Positions 1-9,905 are shown, numbered from the stretch's first letter. The stretch is 31,019 nt of DNA from an uncultured Clostridium sp. (GCA_938036545.1 CALHQJ010000110.1:1-31019), one strand, 5' to 3'. The notes: generated by a model not told the origin, from the sequence alone. Made by a program: numbers and translations.

Positions 1-815
1 CCCAGGCACAGACAACTGAGGCAGAAAAAAAGACAGACGCCCAGGCAGAAGAGACTACGGCAGCAGAATCCGAAAAAGCTGAAACGGAAGCGGAAAAAAC
101 GGAGGCAGCTTCGTCAGAGGGCGGCACACTGATTGTCGGATTTGACCAGGATTTCCCGCCGATGGGCTTTTTAGGAGATGACGGAGAATATACCGGCTTT
201 GATTTGGAACTGGCAGAGGAAGTAGCAAAGCGTCTGGGATTAACCTATCAGCCACAGCCAATTGCCTGGGATGCAAAAGACATGGAGCTGGAGACAGGAA
301 ACATTGATTGTATCTGGAATGGTTTTACCATGAATGGCAGAGAAGACAATTACACCTGGTCAGAGCCTTATATGGATAACAGCCAGATTTTTGTGGTAGC
401 TCCGGATTCCGGAATTAAGACTCTGGCAGATTTGGCAGGTAAGGTAGTAGAAGTTCAGGTAGACTCTTCTGCACAGGCGGCGCTGGCCGAGATGCCGGAA
501 CTGGCAGATACTTTTAAAGATTTGGTTGTGACTCCTGATTATAATACGGCATTTATGGATTTGGAGCAGGGCGCAGTAGACGCCATTGCCATGGACGTAA
601 CAGTAGCTGGATATATGATTCAGGAAAGACAGTCTGATTTTGTGATTTTAGATGAAGCCATTGCTTCAGAGGTTTATGCAATCGGATTTAAAAAGGGAAA
701 TACAGAACTTCGCGATAAAGTGCAGGGCGCATTGGAAGAGATGGCGGCTGACGGTACATTGACGGCAGTTTCTGAAGAATGGTTTGGAAAGGACGTAACC
801 ACAGTTACGAAGTAA
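1..815 (+). CDS. Polar amino acid ABC transporter substrate-binding lipoprotein (5' end outside window)
   Basis: Extracellular solute-binding protein, family 3, that captures an amino acid and delivers it to the permease and ATPase encoded next. The reading frame is open from the window's first base, so the signal peptide and lipobox lie upstream. The first ~40 visible residues are a low-complexity Glu/Ala/Thr/Lys linker typical of Clostridia lipoproteins. The binding fold then begins (GGTLIVGFDQDFPPMGF) and runs through the family motifs GFDLELAEEVAKRLG and the hinge segment ADLAGKVVEVQVDSSA. It ends EEWFGKDVTTVTK and stops at 813-815. The permease starts 12 bases later. The ligand cannot be fixed from sequence alone. 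Family assignment is firm; only the N-terminus is missing. Confidence 0.93.
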   Translation, partial: QAQTTEAEKKTDAQAEETTAAESEKAETEAEKTEAASSEGGTLIVGFDQDFPPMGFLGDDGEYTGFDLELAEEVAKRLGLTYQPQPIAWDAKDMELETGNIDCIWNGFTMNGREDNYTWSEPYMDNSQIFVVAPDSGIKTLADLAGKVVEVQVDSSAQAALAEMPELADTFKDLVVTPDYNTAFMDLEQGAVDAIAMDVTVAGYMIQERQSDFVILDEAIASEVYAIGFKKGNTELRDKVQGALEEMAADGTLTAVSEEWFGKDVTTVTK

Positions 816-827
816 TAGGAGCAAATT

Positions 828-1475
828 ATGAACATCAGCCAGATGATTGAACAGTTAATTGGAGGAATGGGAGTCAGTATCCAGATTTTTGTGGTAACCC
901 TGGTGTTTTCACTGCCTCTGGGACTTATGGTTTCCTTTGGAAGAATGTCGAAAAACCCAATTGTACGGAATCTGACAAAGGGGTACATATCCATTATGAG
1001 GGGCACCCCTTTGATGCTCCAGCTGATGGTAGTTTATTTTGGTCCCTTTTTTCTGTTTGGCATTAAGATTGGAAACAGCTATCGGCTTTGGGCAGTATTT
1101 ATTGGCTTTGTCATTAATTATGCCGCCTATTTTGCGGAGATTTATCGAAGCGGAATCCAGTCTATGCCAGCCGGACAATACGAAGCTGCACAGATTTTAG
1201 GATACAGCCGCAGCCAGACGTTTTTTAAGATTATTCTGCCTCAGGTAATTAAGAGGATTCTTCCATCCGTTACAAATGAGATTATTACATTGGTAAAAGA
1301 TACGTCCCTGGCGTTTACATTAAGCGTAATGGAAATGTTTACAGTAGCCAAGGCGCTGGCGGCAAAGGGCACCATGATGCCATTTGTGGCCGCAGGAATT
1401 TTCTACTATGTATTTAACCTGGTTGTGGCAGTGATCATGGAATATATTGAAAAGAAAATGGATTATTATCGCTAG
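828..1475 (+). CDS. Amino acid ABC transporter permease (HisM/GlnP type)
   Basis: Inner-membrane subunit of the amino acid importer, 215 residues, normal length for the family. It shows about five hydrophobic segments. The cytoplasmic EAA loop that docks on the ATPase reads YEAAQILGYSRSQTFFKIIL at roughly residues 121-140. The conserved RGTPLMLQL stretch near residue 59 is typical of His/Glu/polar amino acid permeases. An AGGAG ribosome site precedes the ATG. The gene lies between its binding protein (12 bases upstream) and its ATPase (10 bases downstream), so the three form one operon. Confidence 0.94.
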   Translation: MNISQMIEQLIGGMGVSIQIFVVTLVFSLPLGLMVSFGRMSKNPIVRNLTKGYISIMRGTPLMLQLMVVYFGPFFLFGIKIGNSYRLWAVFIGFVINYAAYFAEIYRSGIQSMPAGQYEAAQILGYSRSQTFFKIILPQVIKRILPSVTNEIITLVKDTSLAFTLSVMEMFTVAKALAAKGTMMPFVAAGIFYYVFNLVVAVIMEYIEKKMDYYR

Positions 1476-1485
1476 GGAGGGGAAC

Positions 1486-2253
1486 ATGAGTATATTAACC
1501 ATAAATCACATCGAAAAATCCTTTGGAGATGTGCAGGTCTTAAAAGATATTTCCCTAACGGTAGAAGATGGAGAAATCCTGTCTATTATTGGCCCGTCCG
1601 GTTCTGGAAAATCCACCCTTCTCAGGTGCGCTACGATGCTGGAGACCATGGATAAAGGGGAGATTTTATACCGGCAGACGAAGGCAGTCTGGACAGACGA
1701 AAAGGGGAATGTCCAATACGCTCCAAAGAAAGAATTAAAAGAAATTCAGAGCTTGTACGGCCTGGTATTTCAAAATTTTAATTTATTCCCTCATTATTCG
1801 GTTATGAAAAATATTACGGATGCCCCTGTCCACGTCCAGAAAAGGGACAGAAAAGAGGTAGAATCAGAAGCAAGGGAACTGCTGAAAAAAATGGGACTGG
1901 AGGATAAAGCCGATGCTTATCCATGCCAGCTTTCAGGAGGCCAGTGCCAGCGTGTGGCAATTGCCAGGGCTCTGGCTCTGAATCCGCAGATCCTGTTTTT
2001 TGATGAACCGACCTCCGCTTTGGATCCAGAGCTGACGGGAGAAGTATTGAAGGTTATCCGCTCGCTGGCAGACTTAAATATTGCCATGGTAATTGTAACC
2101 CATGAAATGGCGTTTGCCAGGGATATTTCCGACAGGGTCATTTTTATGGCAGATGGCGTAATTGTAGAAGAAGGCACACCAGATCAGGTCTTTGCATCTG
2201 ATAATGAACGTACCCAGAACTTCCTTGGAAGGTATGGGGAGATGTTAAAATAA
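1486..2253 (+). CDS. Amino acid ABC transporter ATP-binding protein
   Basis: Cytoplasmic ATPase that powers the importer, 255 residues. Walker A is GPSGSGKST (near residue 36), the Q-loop is LVFQNFNLFPH, the signature is LSGGQCQRVAIARAL, Walker B is ILFFDEPTSALDPE and the H-loop is VTHEM. The signature has Cys where most relatives have Gln (LSGGQQQR), probably a harmless variant. I chose the ATG at 1486 (MSILTINHIEKSFG) because GGGAGGGG sits just before it. An in-frame ATG 39 bases upstream would add a non-homologous extension inside the permease gene. It is the last gene of the operon; the palindromic element follows within 4 bases. Confidence 0.95.
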   Translation: MSILTINHIEKSFGDVQVLKDISLTVEDGEILSIIGPSGSGKSTLLRCATMLETMDKGEILYRQTKAVWTDEKGNVQYAPKKELKEIQSLYGLVFQNFNLFPHYSVMKNITDAPVHVQKRDRKEVESEARELLKKMGLEDKADAYPCQLSGGQCQRVAIARALALNPQILFFDEPTSALDPELTGEVLKVIRSLADLNIAMVIVTHEMAFARDISDRVIFMADGVIVEEGTPDQVFASDNERTQNFLGRYGEMLK

Positions 2254-2256
2254 AAC

Positions 2257-2409
2257 GTAACTATTCAGGACGGCGGGAAATCTGGCGTAAAAAGCTGTGT
2301 CAAGCTGGCTTGTAAACAGCTTTTTACACCAGATTTCACATCGGAGGAATCTCCGATGCTTCTTGTTCGGCAAAGCCGGACAAGAAGATGCCCCGTCCTG
2401 AACAGTTAC
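2257..2409. repeat. Cloverleaf-like palindromic intergenic element, full copy
   Basis: A 153-base element of nested inverted repeats. The outer arms are 2257-2273 and 2393-2409 (16 of 17 paired). Inside are three hairpins: 2277-2298 with 2316-2337 (21 of 22 paired, 17-base loop), 2340-2346 with 2351-2357 (7 pairs, 4-base loop) and 2359-2371 with 2375-2387 (13 pairs including one wobble, AAA loop). The whole folds as a four-way junction. The two mismatches in the long arms become G-U wobbles if the - strand is the RNA, against one such case for the + strand, weakly favouring - as the functional strand. One end recurs at 29691-29720, so this is a dispersed repeat. It carries no gene. Function is unknown; a non-autonomous mobile element or a structured RNA are both possible. 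Confidence 0.8.
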
Positions 2410-2421
2410 AATAAAACAGAG

Positions 2422-2470
2422 AAAACCGTCCCTGTAGAGACTCGATGTCAGATTCAGGGATGGTTTTTTT
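2422..2470 (+). terminator. Rho-independent terminator
   Basis: Stem 2422-2434 pairs with 2455-2467 (AAAACCGTCCCTG against CAGGGATGGTTTT, one mismatch), and the T run continues to 2470. It closes the amino acid transporter operon. Confidence 0.8.
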
Positions 2471-2566
2471 GTGCTTTTCTTTAGAAATTCTTTCGTTTTT
2501 CCTGCCGGCTGGCTTTAGAAATGCAGGATATACTGGAAGCACATCAGGGGAAGGGAGGAATGTGAA

Positions 2567-2767
2567 ATGGCTCAGGAAGCGGTACGGTGGACCGTATATG
2601 GAATTGTGGTGGTAACGGTATTTATTGTTTCCATGATTTTTACAGATACCTGCATTGACATGGTTCGGAGACAGAGAGAAAAAAGCCTGCACAGCAGAAG
2701 ACATACATGCTATACTAACTCGAAGAGACCCGATTCAGACAGGGGAGTACAGAGTGAGGAAGGATAG
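2567..2767 (+). CDS. Small single-pass membrane protein, unknown function
   Basis: A 66-residue reading frame with a good ribosome site (GGGAGGA, 7 bases before ATG). The N-terminal half is one hydrophobic segment (YGIVVVTVFIVSMIF, about residues 11-25) followed by a basic stretch (MVRRQREK). The C-terminal 25 residues are polar, look non-conserved and overlap a candidate promoter for the next gene. It ends 5 bases before the response regulator, so it could be part of the two-component operon or a small accessory membrane protein. I recognise no family. Support is the ribosome site and the membrane segment only. Confidence 0.5.
   Translation: MAQEAVRWTVYGIVVVTVFIVSMIFTDTCIDMVRRQREKSLHSRRHTCYTNSKRPDSDRGVQSEEG
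2708..2716 (+). promoter_or_regulatory. Extended -10 promoter candidate for the two-component system
   Basis: TGCTATACT forms an extended -10 about 57 bases before the response regulator start. No good -35 is visible. It lies inside the 3' end of the small membrane protein frame. Confidence 0.35.
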
Positions 2768-2772
2768 CAGAT

Positions 2773-3454
<682 letters not shown>

Positions 3455-3483
<29 letters not shown>

Positions 3484-5740
3484 ATTAGGAATTTTTTTGG
3501 CATGGCTTCTGGTAATTGCAGCAGCGGCAGGAATGGTAAGTTCCTACCCGTACATATGGGAGCGGGCTGCCAGCTGGAAAATTCAGCGAGAGACTTATGA
3601 AACCGAAGCAATGAATCAAAGCAGGGTGGAAAACCTGGCTGTTTTGACCCAAAATGGCGGCTATGCCATGTGGATGGAAGAGGTTCAAAATAATTCAGGG
3701 AAAAAGCTTCGGCCTTCCCAGGTATTTGTACCAGAACTGGAAGGCCTTCTGGAAAAAGGAAGGCAGAATGAGGCAGCTTATTTAGATGCTGATTCAGCAG
3801 AAACAGAAGATATGCAGGAAGGAAATGTTCCTGGTACTGAATATCTGGAAGAAGTACGCAGATGTGTAGATGAGATTGGTGCAGACTGGAACGATGCCTT
3901 GCAGACCCTTGGGGGAGCTGATAACGTCCGCACAACCGATGAAGCAGGTAAGGTGCTGTCAAAGGGAAACTCCAGTTCCGGTACAGAGGACAGCGTTTGG
4001 ATTAAAGTAAAGTTTGACAATATGGGAAGAGCTTCATTTGACGGCGCAAGGGGAAATCAGGAGGCAGTTGATCTGCTGGAAACCTATCAATACAGTTTTT
4101 CCGAAATTTATGGGGGACAGGACCCTCTGGCAGCTCAGTTTGGGGCAGATTACGTATATGGTGGGATTTCTTTTTCAGGCCCTGTCAACCGAACCTATGA
4201 GTTTGAAGTAGACAAAGAAATGATTTTGGATACTCCTGAGGAAAACGGAGCCCAGCTGGATTTTTATGACCTGGGAAACAGCGGCGTATATTTAATTATT
4301 TGGACGGGTTTGGCTTTGATTTTAGTAGCTGCCGCCTGGCTGCTGCCTCTCCTTCCGGTAGTGGATTTGGGAACGGGAACCATCAGCAAAGCGCCTCTCG
4401 CCCTTGTAGGAGCAGTTTTATTTGGAGATGCATTTGTAGTCTTATACGGCGGAGCGCTGGCAGCCGTAACCATAAGCGGAGAGCTTGGAGACATTCTGAA
4501 CATGATCCTGGGCCTTGGTGCAAGCTCAGAGATAGCAGGATTTATCAACGGCCTTTACTGGGCGGCAACCTTTGGTGTTGTATTCTGGGCAGCTTTGTGT
4601 TTAAGAAGCGTGTTTACTCTGGGGCCCGTGCGGTATGTAAAGGAACGGACGGTTACAGGATGGTGCTGCAGATGGCTGGTTCGATTCTGCTGCTTCGTAA
4701 AGAAATGCTGCACACGGTTTTTAGAATCCATCATCCAGACAGACTGGCAGGAACATTCTAACAAAATCATCCTTAAAATCGTCATTGCCAATTTTGCCAT
4801 TTTAACCGCAATCTGCTGTCTGTGGTTCTTCGGAGTCTTTGCGTTGATTGTGTATTCCCTGGTTTTGTTTGTAATTTTAAAGAAATACTGGGAAAAGGCT
4901 TATCAAAAGTATCAGGTGCTTTTGTCGGCTATTAATGAGATGGCAGATGGAAACCTGGATGTAACGATTGAAGAAGATTTGGGAGTTTTCGCTCCATTTT
5001 ACAATCAGCTTCTCCGGATTCAGGATGGATTTAAAAAGGCAGTTCAGGAAGAAGTTAAGAGCCAAAGAATGAAAACAGAGCTGGTGACCAACGTATCCCA
5101 TGATTTGAAAACGCCTCTGACGGCTATTATTACGTATGTAAATCTGCTGAAAAAAGAAGATATTACAGAGAATGAGCGCAAGCATTATATCCAGGTTTTA
5201 GAAGGAAAATCCATGAGACTGAAGGCTTTAATTGAGGATTTATTTGAGGTGAGTAAGGCCAACAGCGGAGTTACTCCGGTGAATTTGGTAGAAGTGGATA
5301 TTGTCAGCCTTCTGAAACAGGTAAGACTGGAATTAAGTGACCGTATAGAAGAGTCTGGAGTGGATTTTCGCTGGCATTTACCAGAAGAAAAAGTAAATTT
5401 AATGCTGGACAGCCAGAAAACCTATCGGGTATTTGAAAACCTTCTGGTAAATATTATTAAATATGCCCTGCCTGGAACAAGGGCTTATGTAGATATGCAG
5501 GTGGAACAGGGGAATTCCGGACATCAGAAAGTTGTCATTACCATGAAAAATATCTCTGCTGCGGAACTCAAAGTATCTCCAAATGAACTGGCAGAACGGT
5601 TTGTCAGGGGAGATGATTCCCGTAATACAGAAGGTTCTGGACTGGGGCTTGCAATTGCAAAAAGTTTTGTGGAGCTTCAGGGAGGAAAAATGGATATAGA
5701 GGTAGAGGCTGATTTATTTAAAGTGACCATTCAGTGGTAA
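3455..5740 (+). CDS. Membrane sensor histidine kinase
   Basis: Partner kinase of the upstream regulator, up to 761 residues. There is an N-terminal membrane anchor, a ~240-residue extracytoplasmic region (about 35-280), then several hydrophobic segments between ~280 and 475. The cytoplasmic kinase core has the phosphorylated His in NVSHDLKTPLTAI (H549), an N-box ENLLVNIIKYALPG near 660 and a G-box EGSGLGLAIAKSF near 730. No ATG start exists. TTG at 3455 gives MDTRLKNKHRLG, overlapping the regulator gene by 29 bases. A second TTG at 3467 gives MKNKHRLGIF and lies 12 bases from a GGGGAG; either is possible. The extra membrane segments between sensor and kinase core make it longer than a standard two-TM kinase. 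The signal sensed is unknown. Confidence 0.93.
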
Positions 5741-5745
5741 TAAAG

Positions 5746-5796
5746 AAAAGGTTCTTACAGGGGGCAGAAATATAGCCGACTGTAAGAGCCTTTTAT
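5746..5796 (+). terminator. Rho-independent terminator after the two-component operon
   Basis: Arm 5746-5760 (AAAAGGTTCTTACAG) pairs with 5780-5794 over 15 positions with one wobble, ending in TTTTA. It separates the kinase gene from the polysaccharide cluster. Confidence 0.7.
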
Positions 5797-5824
5797 GTGC
5801 TTTTGGAGGATTGCAGGGCAACCG

Positions 5825-5853
5825 TTTACTTTCCGTAAAAAGTATAGTACAAT
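5825..5853 (+). promoter_or_regulatory. Promoter of the polysaccharide cluster
   Basis: TTTACT at 5825-5830 and TACAAT at 5848-5853 with a 17-base spacer, 44 bases before the glf start codon and downstream of a terminator. It is the best visible promoter for the 15-kb run of same-strand genes. Confidence 0.5.
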
Positions 5854-5896
5854 GAAAAACAATGATAAAGAGATTACAATGGAGGTAGTATACCCT

Positions 5897-6997
5897 ATGA
5901 AACCATATGATTACGTACTGGTAGGAAGCGGTTTGTATTCGGCTGTTTTTGCCTATCTGGCAGTTCAAAAGGGAAAGAAGTGCCTGGTAGTGGAAAAACG
6001 GAATCATACCGGCGGCAATGTGTACTGTGAGGATGTGGAGGGGATTCATGTCCATAAGTACGGAGCCCATATTTTCCATACCAGCAATAAAAAGGTCTGG
6101 GAATTTGTAAACAGCCTGGCAGAGTTTAACCGCTATACCAACAGCCCTGTGGCAAATTATAAGGGCGAAATGTATAACATGCCGTTTAATATGAACACTT
6201 TCAGCAAAATGTGGGGAGTGTGCACTCCTGCGCAGGCAAAGGCGAAAATCGAGGAACAGAGATCCAGCATTACCGGAGAACCGAAGAATCTGGAAGAACA
6301 GGCCATCAGTCTGGTAGGGACGGATATTTACCAGAAGCTGATTAAAGGCTATACAGAAAAACAGTGGGGACGGGACTGTAAGGATCTGCCATCCTTTATC
6401 ATTAAGCGGCTTCCGGTCCGTTATACCTATGATAATAATTATTTTAATGATTTATACCAGGGGATTCCCATTGGGGGATACAATGTGATCATTAATAAGC
6501 TGCTGGAAGGCTGTGACGTGGAGACCGGAGCAGACTATCTGGAACAGAAAGAACATTACGATTCTCTGGGAGAGAAGGTTATCTATACAGGCCCGATTGA
6601 TGTGTATTACGGCTATCAGTTTGGAAAACTGGAATACCGCAGCCTGAAATTTGAGACAGAGGTATTGAACGAGGAAAATCATCAGGGCGTGGCAGTGGTT
6701 AATTATACAGACAGGGAGACGCCTTATACCCGTATCATTGAGCATAAGCATTTTGAATTTGGAACCCAGCCTAAAACGGTGATTACCAAGGAGTATCCGG
6801 TTACCTGGAGCGAGGGCATGGAGCCTTATTATCCGGTAAATGATGAAAAAAATCAGGCCTTGTATCAGAAGTATGCGGCCCTGGCAGCCAAAGAGGATAA
6901 GGTAATATTTGGAGGCCGTTTGGGAGAGTACAAGTATTACGACATGGACAAGGTAATTGAATCCGCTATGAGGAAGGCAGAGGAAGAACTTGCATGA
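5897..6997 (+). CDS. glf: UDP-galactopyranose mutase
   Basis: Flavoenzyme that interconverts UDP-galactopyranose and UDP-galactofuranose, supplying galactofuranose for surface glycans. It has 366 residues, normal for the family. The N-terminal FAD-binding motif is YVLVGSGLYSAVFA, followed by VVEKRNHTGGN, KYGAHIFHT and the conserved YTEKQWG; the C-terminal YKYYDMDKVI is also typical. I chose the ATG at 5897 because GGAGGT lies 10 bases before it; the upstream in-frame extension is not homologous. The stop overlaps the next start (ATGA), indicating translational coupling with the GT8 gene. This is the first gene of the cluster and the strongest indication that the product contains galactofuranose. 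Confidence 0.96.
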   Translation: MKPYDYVLVGSGLYSAVFAYLAVQKGKKCLVVEKRNHTGGNVYCEDVEGIHVHKYGAHIFHTSNKKVWEFVNSLAEFNRYTNSPVANYKGEMYNMPFNMNTFSKMWGVCTPAQAKAKIEEQRSSITGEPKNLEEQAISLVGTDIYQKLIKGYTEKQWGRDCKDLPSFIIKRLPVRYTYDNNYFNDLYQGIPIGGYNVIINKLLEGCDVETGADYLEQKEHYDSLGEKVIYTGPIDVYYGYQFGKLEYRSLKFETEVLNEENHQGVAVVNYTDRETPYTRIIEHKHFEFGTQPKTVITKEYPVTWSEGMEPYYPVNDEKNQALYQKYAALAAKEDKVIFGGRLGEYKYYDMDKVIESAMRKAEEELA

Positions 6998-7968
6998 ATA
7001 TTGTATATGCATCCAATGACGGCTATGCCCGCCATTTAGGGACGTCCCTGTACTCCCTGTTGGACAGAAATCAGTTAGAAGGGGAGATTACCGTATATCT
7101 GCTGTCTGTAGGGATGTCGAAAGAAAATCAGGAAAAATTGAGAACCATAACGGATCGGTTTGACCGCCGCCTGGAAGTGATTGAAATGGGGGATTTAACG
7201 GAACGATTCCCGTATGAGATTGATACCGGCGGCTTTGACATCAGCGCTATGGGCCGTCTGTTTGTAGGCACAGTACTGCCGGATACGGTAGAACGGGTGC
7301 TGTATCTGGACTGTGATACGGTGGTTCTGGCTTCTCTTAGAAAGCTTTGGGCAGTGGATTTGGGAAAATACGTAATGGGAGCCGTGCTGGAGCCTACCAT
7401 TTATCCATCTATAAAGGAACAGATCGGTTTGAAGCCAGAGGATGGATATTTTAATTCCGGAGTCCTTTTAATCGATGTAAAAGCCTGGCGTCAGCAGGAG
7501 GCAGAACTTCAGCTGGTAGAGTTTTACAAAAAGCTGGGAGGCAAAACTTTTGCCTGTGATCAGGATACGCTAAATGGGGCGTTAAAAGGGAAGATAAAGT
7601 CTCTGTCGCCCCGCTATAACTTTTTTACCAATTACCGTTACTTCCACTATAAGGATTTGGCAGACCAGTCTCCTTCTTACAGAATTGTGCCTAAAGATGT
7701 GTTTAAAAGGGCCAAATCTCATCCTGCAATTATTCACTTTATGGGGGATGAAAGGCCATGGAAAGCGGGCAACTGGAATCATTACCGGATGGCATATGAA
7801 CGGTATCTGGAGAAGACGCCATGGTGTGGTTTCCCCAAGGAAAAAGGACAGGAACTTTATATGGCTGCTTATCATTTAATGGATTATGCAACCTTTTTGT
7901 GTCCGCCAGTTCGGCGCTATATCAGTCGGAAATATGGAATGAAGGCAGTGGAGAATCGAGCAAAATGA
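6994..7968 (+). CDS. Glycosyltransferase family 8
   Basis: Retaining glycosyltransferase of the GT8 (lipopolysaccharide galactosyl/glucosyltransferase, glycogenin-like) family, 324 residues. It starts with the nucleotide-sugar-binding strand MNIVYASNDGYARHLGTSLYS. It has the metal-binding DxD in LYLDCDTVV (D106, D108), then YFNSGVLLID and the late IIHFMGDERPW segment, which supplies the usual C-terminal histidine. It overlaps glf by 4 bases at its start and the next GT2 gene by 4 bases at its end. The acceptor and donor are not evident; galactose or glucose from UDP-sugars is usual in GT8. Confidence 0.92.
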   Translation: MNIVYASNDGYARHLGTSLYSLLDRNQLEGEITVYLLSVGMSKENQEKLRTITDRFDRRLEVIEMGDLTERFPYEIDTGGFDISAMGRLFVGTVLPDTVERVLYLDCDTVVLASLRKLWAVDLGKYVMGAVLEPTIYPSIKEQIGLKPEDGYFNSGVLLIDVKAWRQQEAELQLVEFYKKLGGKTFACDQDTLNGALKGKIKSLSPRYNFFTNYRYFHYKDLADQSPSYRIVPKDVFKRAKSHPAIIHFMGDERPWKAGNWNHYRMAYERYLEKTPWCGFPKEKGQELYMAAYHLMDYATFLCPPVRRYISRKYGMKAVENRAK

Positions 7969-8855
7969 AAACAAGCTGTGTCATATTAAATTATAATGAT
8001 GCTCAGACAGTTATAGAGCAGGTAAAGAGAATTTACCAGTATTCCAGCCTGGATTATATTGTAGTTGTGGACAACTGTTCTACTGATAATTCATGGGAGG
8101 AACTCCAGGCATTAAAGGAGAAATCGGAGAAAATTTCTCTTATTCAAACGGAAAAAAACGGCGGTTATGGAGCAGGGAATAATGCCGGAATCCGCTATTC
8201 TTACGAAGAGTTAGAGACAGATTTTGTTTTGATTGCCAATCCGGATACAGTCTTTACTGACACCTGTGTCAGGAATATGACAGCAGTATTATGCCGATGT
8301 CAGGACGTGGCAGCAACGGCACCTAAAATGATTGATCCGGTATTTGGAGAACAGAGAAACGGCTGGAAATTAACCGGACTTGCAGGAAGTTTAATTAAGA
8401 CTGGTCCGGTGTGCCGCAGGACACTGGGACGGATTTTAAAGGAGCAAATTGACTATCCAGATCAATACTTTGAAGGGAAAAAAGCGGTTTATGTAGATGC
8501 GGTTCATGGTTCCCTGTTAATGGTAGACGCAGTAAAAATGTTGGGATGCGGCGGCTATGATGAACAGGTTTTCCTTTATAATGAAGAAGAAATTCTGGCT
8601 CATAGATTTAAAGAAGCCGGTTATAAAACGGTATTGATTTTATGTCAGACATACCGCCATGAACATTCTGTTTCTATTTCAAAAAGTTTTCAAAGCGCTG
8701 CGAGCCGTCAAAAATTACGGAACCAAAGCGCATTGTACTACTATAAGAATTACCTTCATATCAGTCCTGTACAGACTCTGTTTACCAGAGCATTTTTCCA
8801 GGTGATTTTGTGGGAGATTTGGTTTTGTAAGGCTGTTTTGAAAATGGACTGGTAG
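7965..8855 (+). CDS. Glycosyltransferase family 2 (RfbF/WbbL-like)
   Basis: Inverting GT-A glycosyltransferase, 296 residues. It begins MKTSCVILNYNDAQTV, has DNCSTDNSWEEL and the NGGYGAGNNAGI strand typical of the rhamnosyl- and galactofuranosyl-transferase-like GT2 branch, and the metal-binding segment IANPDTVF. The acceptor-side motif is HGSLLMVDAVKMLGCGGYDE followed by FLYNEEE. I chose ATG 7965, which overlaps the GT8 stop as ATGA; a longer frame opening at 7821 would overlap GT8 by ~150 bases. The C-terminal ~45 residues look membrane-associated. Substrate is not assignable. Confidence 0.9.
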   Translation: MKTSCVILNYNDAQTVIEQVKRIYQYSSLDYIVVVDNCSTDNSWEELQALKEKSEKISLIQTEKNGGYGAGNNAGIRYSYEELETDFVLIANPDTVFTDTCVRNMTAVLCRCQDVAATAPKMIDPVFGEQRNGWKLTGLAGSLIKTGPVCRRTLGRILKEQIDYPDQYFEGKKAVYVDAVHGSLLMVDAVKMLGCGGYDEQVFLYNEEEILAHRFKEAGYKTVLILCQTYRHEHSVSISKSFQSAASRQKLRNQSALYYYKNYLHISPVQTLFTRAFFQVILWEIWFCKAVLKMDW

Positions 8856-8871
8856 GAAACTGAGGTGAAGC

Positions 8872-9900
8872 GTGGAAGAATTAATTTCAATTATTGTTCC
8901 GGTTTATAATGCACAGAAATATCTGGACAGAAGTATTCAATCTATCGTAAATCAGAGTTATCGAAACATCGAACTGCTCCTGATTGATGATGGTTCCCTG
9001 GATCATTCCCTGGCGATTTGCCAGGAATATGCAAACCGTGATTCCAGGATAAAAGTATTTTCTAAAGAAAATGGAGGCGTAGCCAGCGCACGCAATTTTG
9101 GCTTTTCTAAGATGAAAGGCGTCTGGTTTATGACCATGGATTCGGATGATTATATGGCGGAAAATGCCATCCAAATCTTATATGAAAACGTAAAAAGAAG
9201 CGGTGCAGATATTGCTGTTGGAGGACTGGAATTTGTCTATGAAGATGGAAGCCCGGGAGATAGAAGAGTATGGGAAAATCCGTGGTCAGGAAACCTGGAA
9301 GACTTTGGAAATAATTTGCTGATTCCCCTGTTTGATTTGCAGCTGATCCATAATCAGAATAACAAGCTGTATCGGGCAGATCGGGCAGTTTCCTATGATG
9401 AAGCGATGTCTATCAATGAAGATATCTGGTTTTCAGTCAGAATGCTGATGCGAAGCAGGCAGGTGTGCGTTGTGCCGGAGGTAACGCTGTATTACTGGCA
9501 GCATCGGGCAAAAGACAGTCTGATAAGCCGGTTTTATGACAATGGAGTCGAGACTTGTTTTGTACTGTTAAAGGCCATTCAGGGATTATTAAAAAAGTGT
9601 CATGCTTCAGAACAGGTAAGAAATGAAATGAATAACCGAATGGTATTTCATATCTGTGGGTTTGTGGGGCTGACCTATTACCGTTCCGGATACAGCCGCA
9701 GACAGTGTCTGGAAGAGGTGCGAAAGCTGTCAGGCAGGCCGGAGTTCCGTCGGCTTTTAGCAGATGTAAAACCGGTGGGCATGAAAAATATTCTGGCTGT
9801 ATGGGTGCTGCGCCATGGTCTGGTGCGGCTTTATCATTGGATGTGTTTGGCTTTATATGGCCGTCAGAGACGGGCATATTTTAAGGGACAGAAGGGATAA
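8872..9900 (+). CDS. Glycosyltransferase family 2
   Basis: GT-A fold glycosyltransferase of 342 residues with a GTG start preceded by GAGGTGAA. The N-terminal motif is ISIIVPVYNAQKYLDRSIQS, then LLIDDGSLDHS, NGGVASARNFG and the DxD-type MDSDDYM near residue 86. INEDIWFSVRM matches the usual catalytic ED motif. It lies 16 bases after the previous GT2 gene and 5 bases before the aminotransferase, inside the polysaccharide operon. It resembles the EpsJ/WcaA-like class of exopolysaccharide transferases. The sugar is unknown. Confidence 0.92.
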   Translation: MEELISIIVPVYNAQKYLDRSIQSIVNQSYRNIELLLIDDGSLDHSLAICQEYANRDSRIKVFSKENGGVASARNFGFSKMKGVWFMTMDSDDYMAENAIQILYENVKRSGADIAVGGLEFVYEDGSPGDRRVWENPWSGNLEDFGNNLLIPLFDLQLIHNQNNKLYRADRAVSYDEAMSINEDIWFSVRMLMRSRQVCVVPEVTLYYWQHRAKDSLISRFYDNGVETCFVLLKAIQGLLKKCHASEQVRNEMNNRMVFHICGFVGLTYYRSGYSRRQCLEEVRKLSGRPEFRRLLADVKPVGMKNILAVWVLRHGLVRLYHWMCLALYGRQRRAYFKGQKG

Positions 9901-9905
9901 AAGAC

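Noticed and set aside
2257..2409. Cloverleaf fold suggestive of a tRNA or tmRNA
   Set aside because: At 153 bases with stems of 13-22 pairs, no T-loop GTTCGA, no anticodon geometry and no CCA-type acceptor, it is not tRNA-like beyond the four-way shape.
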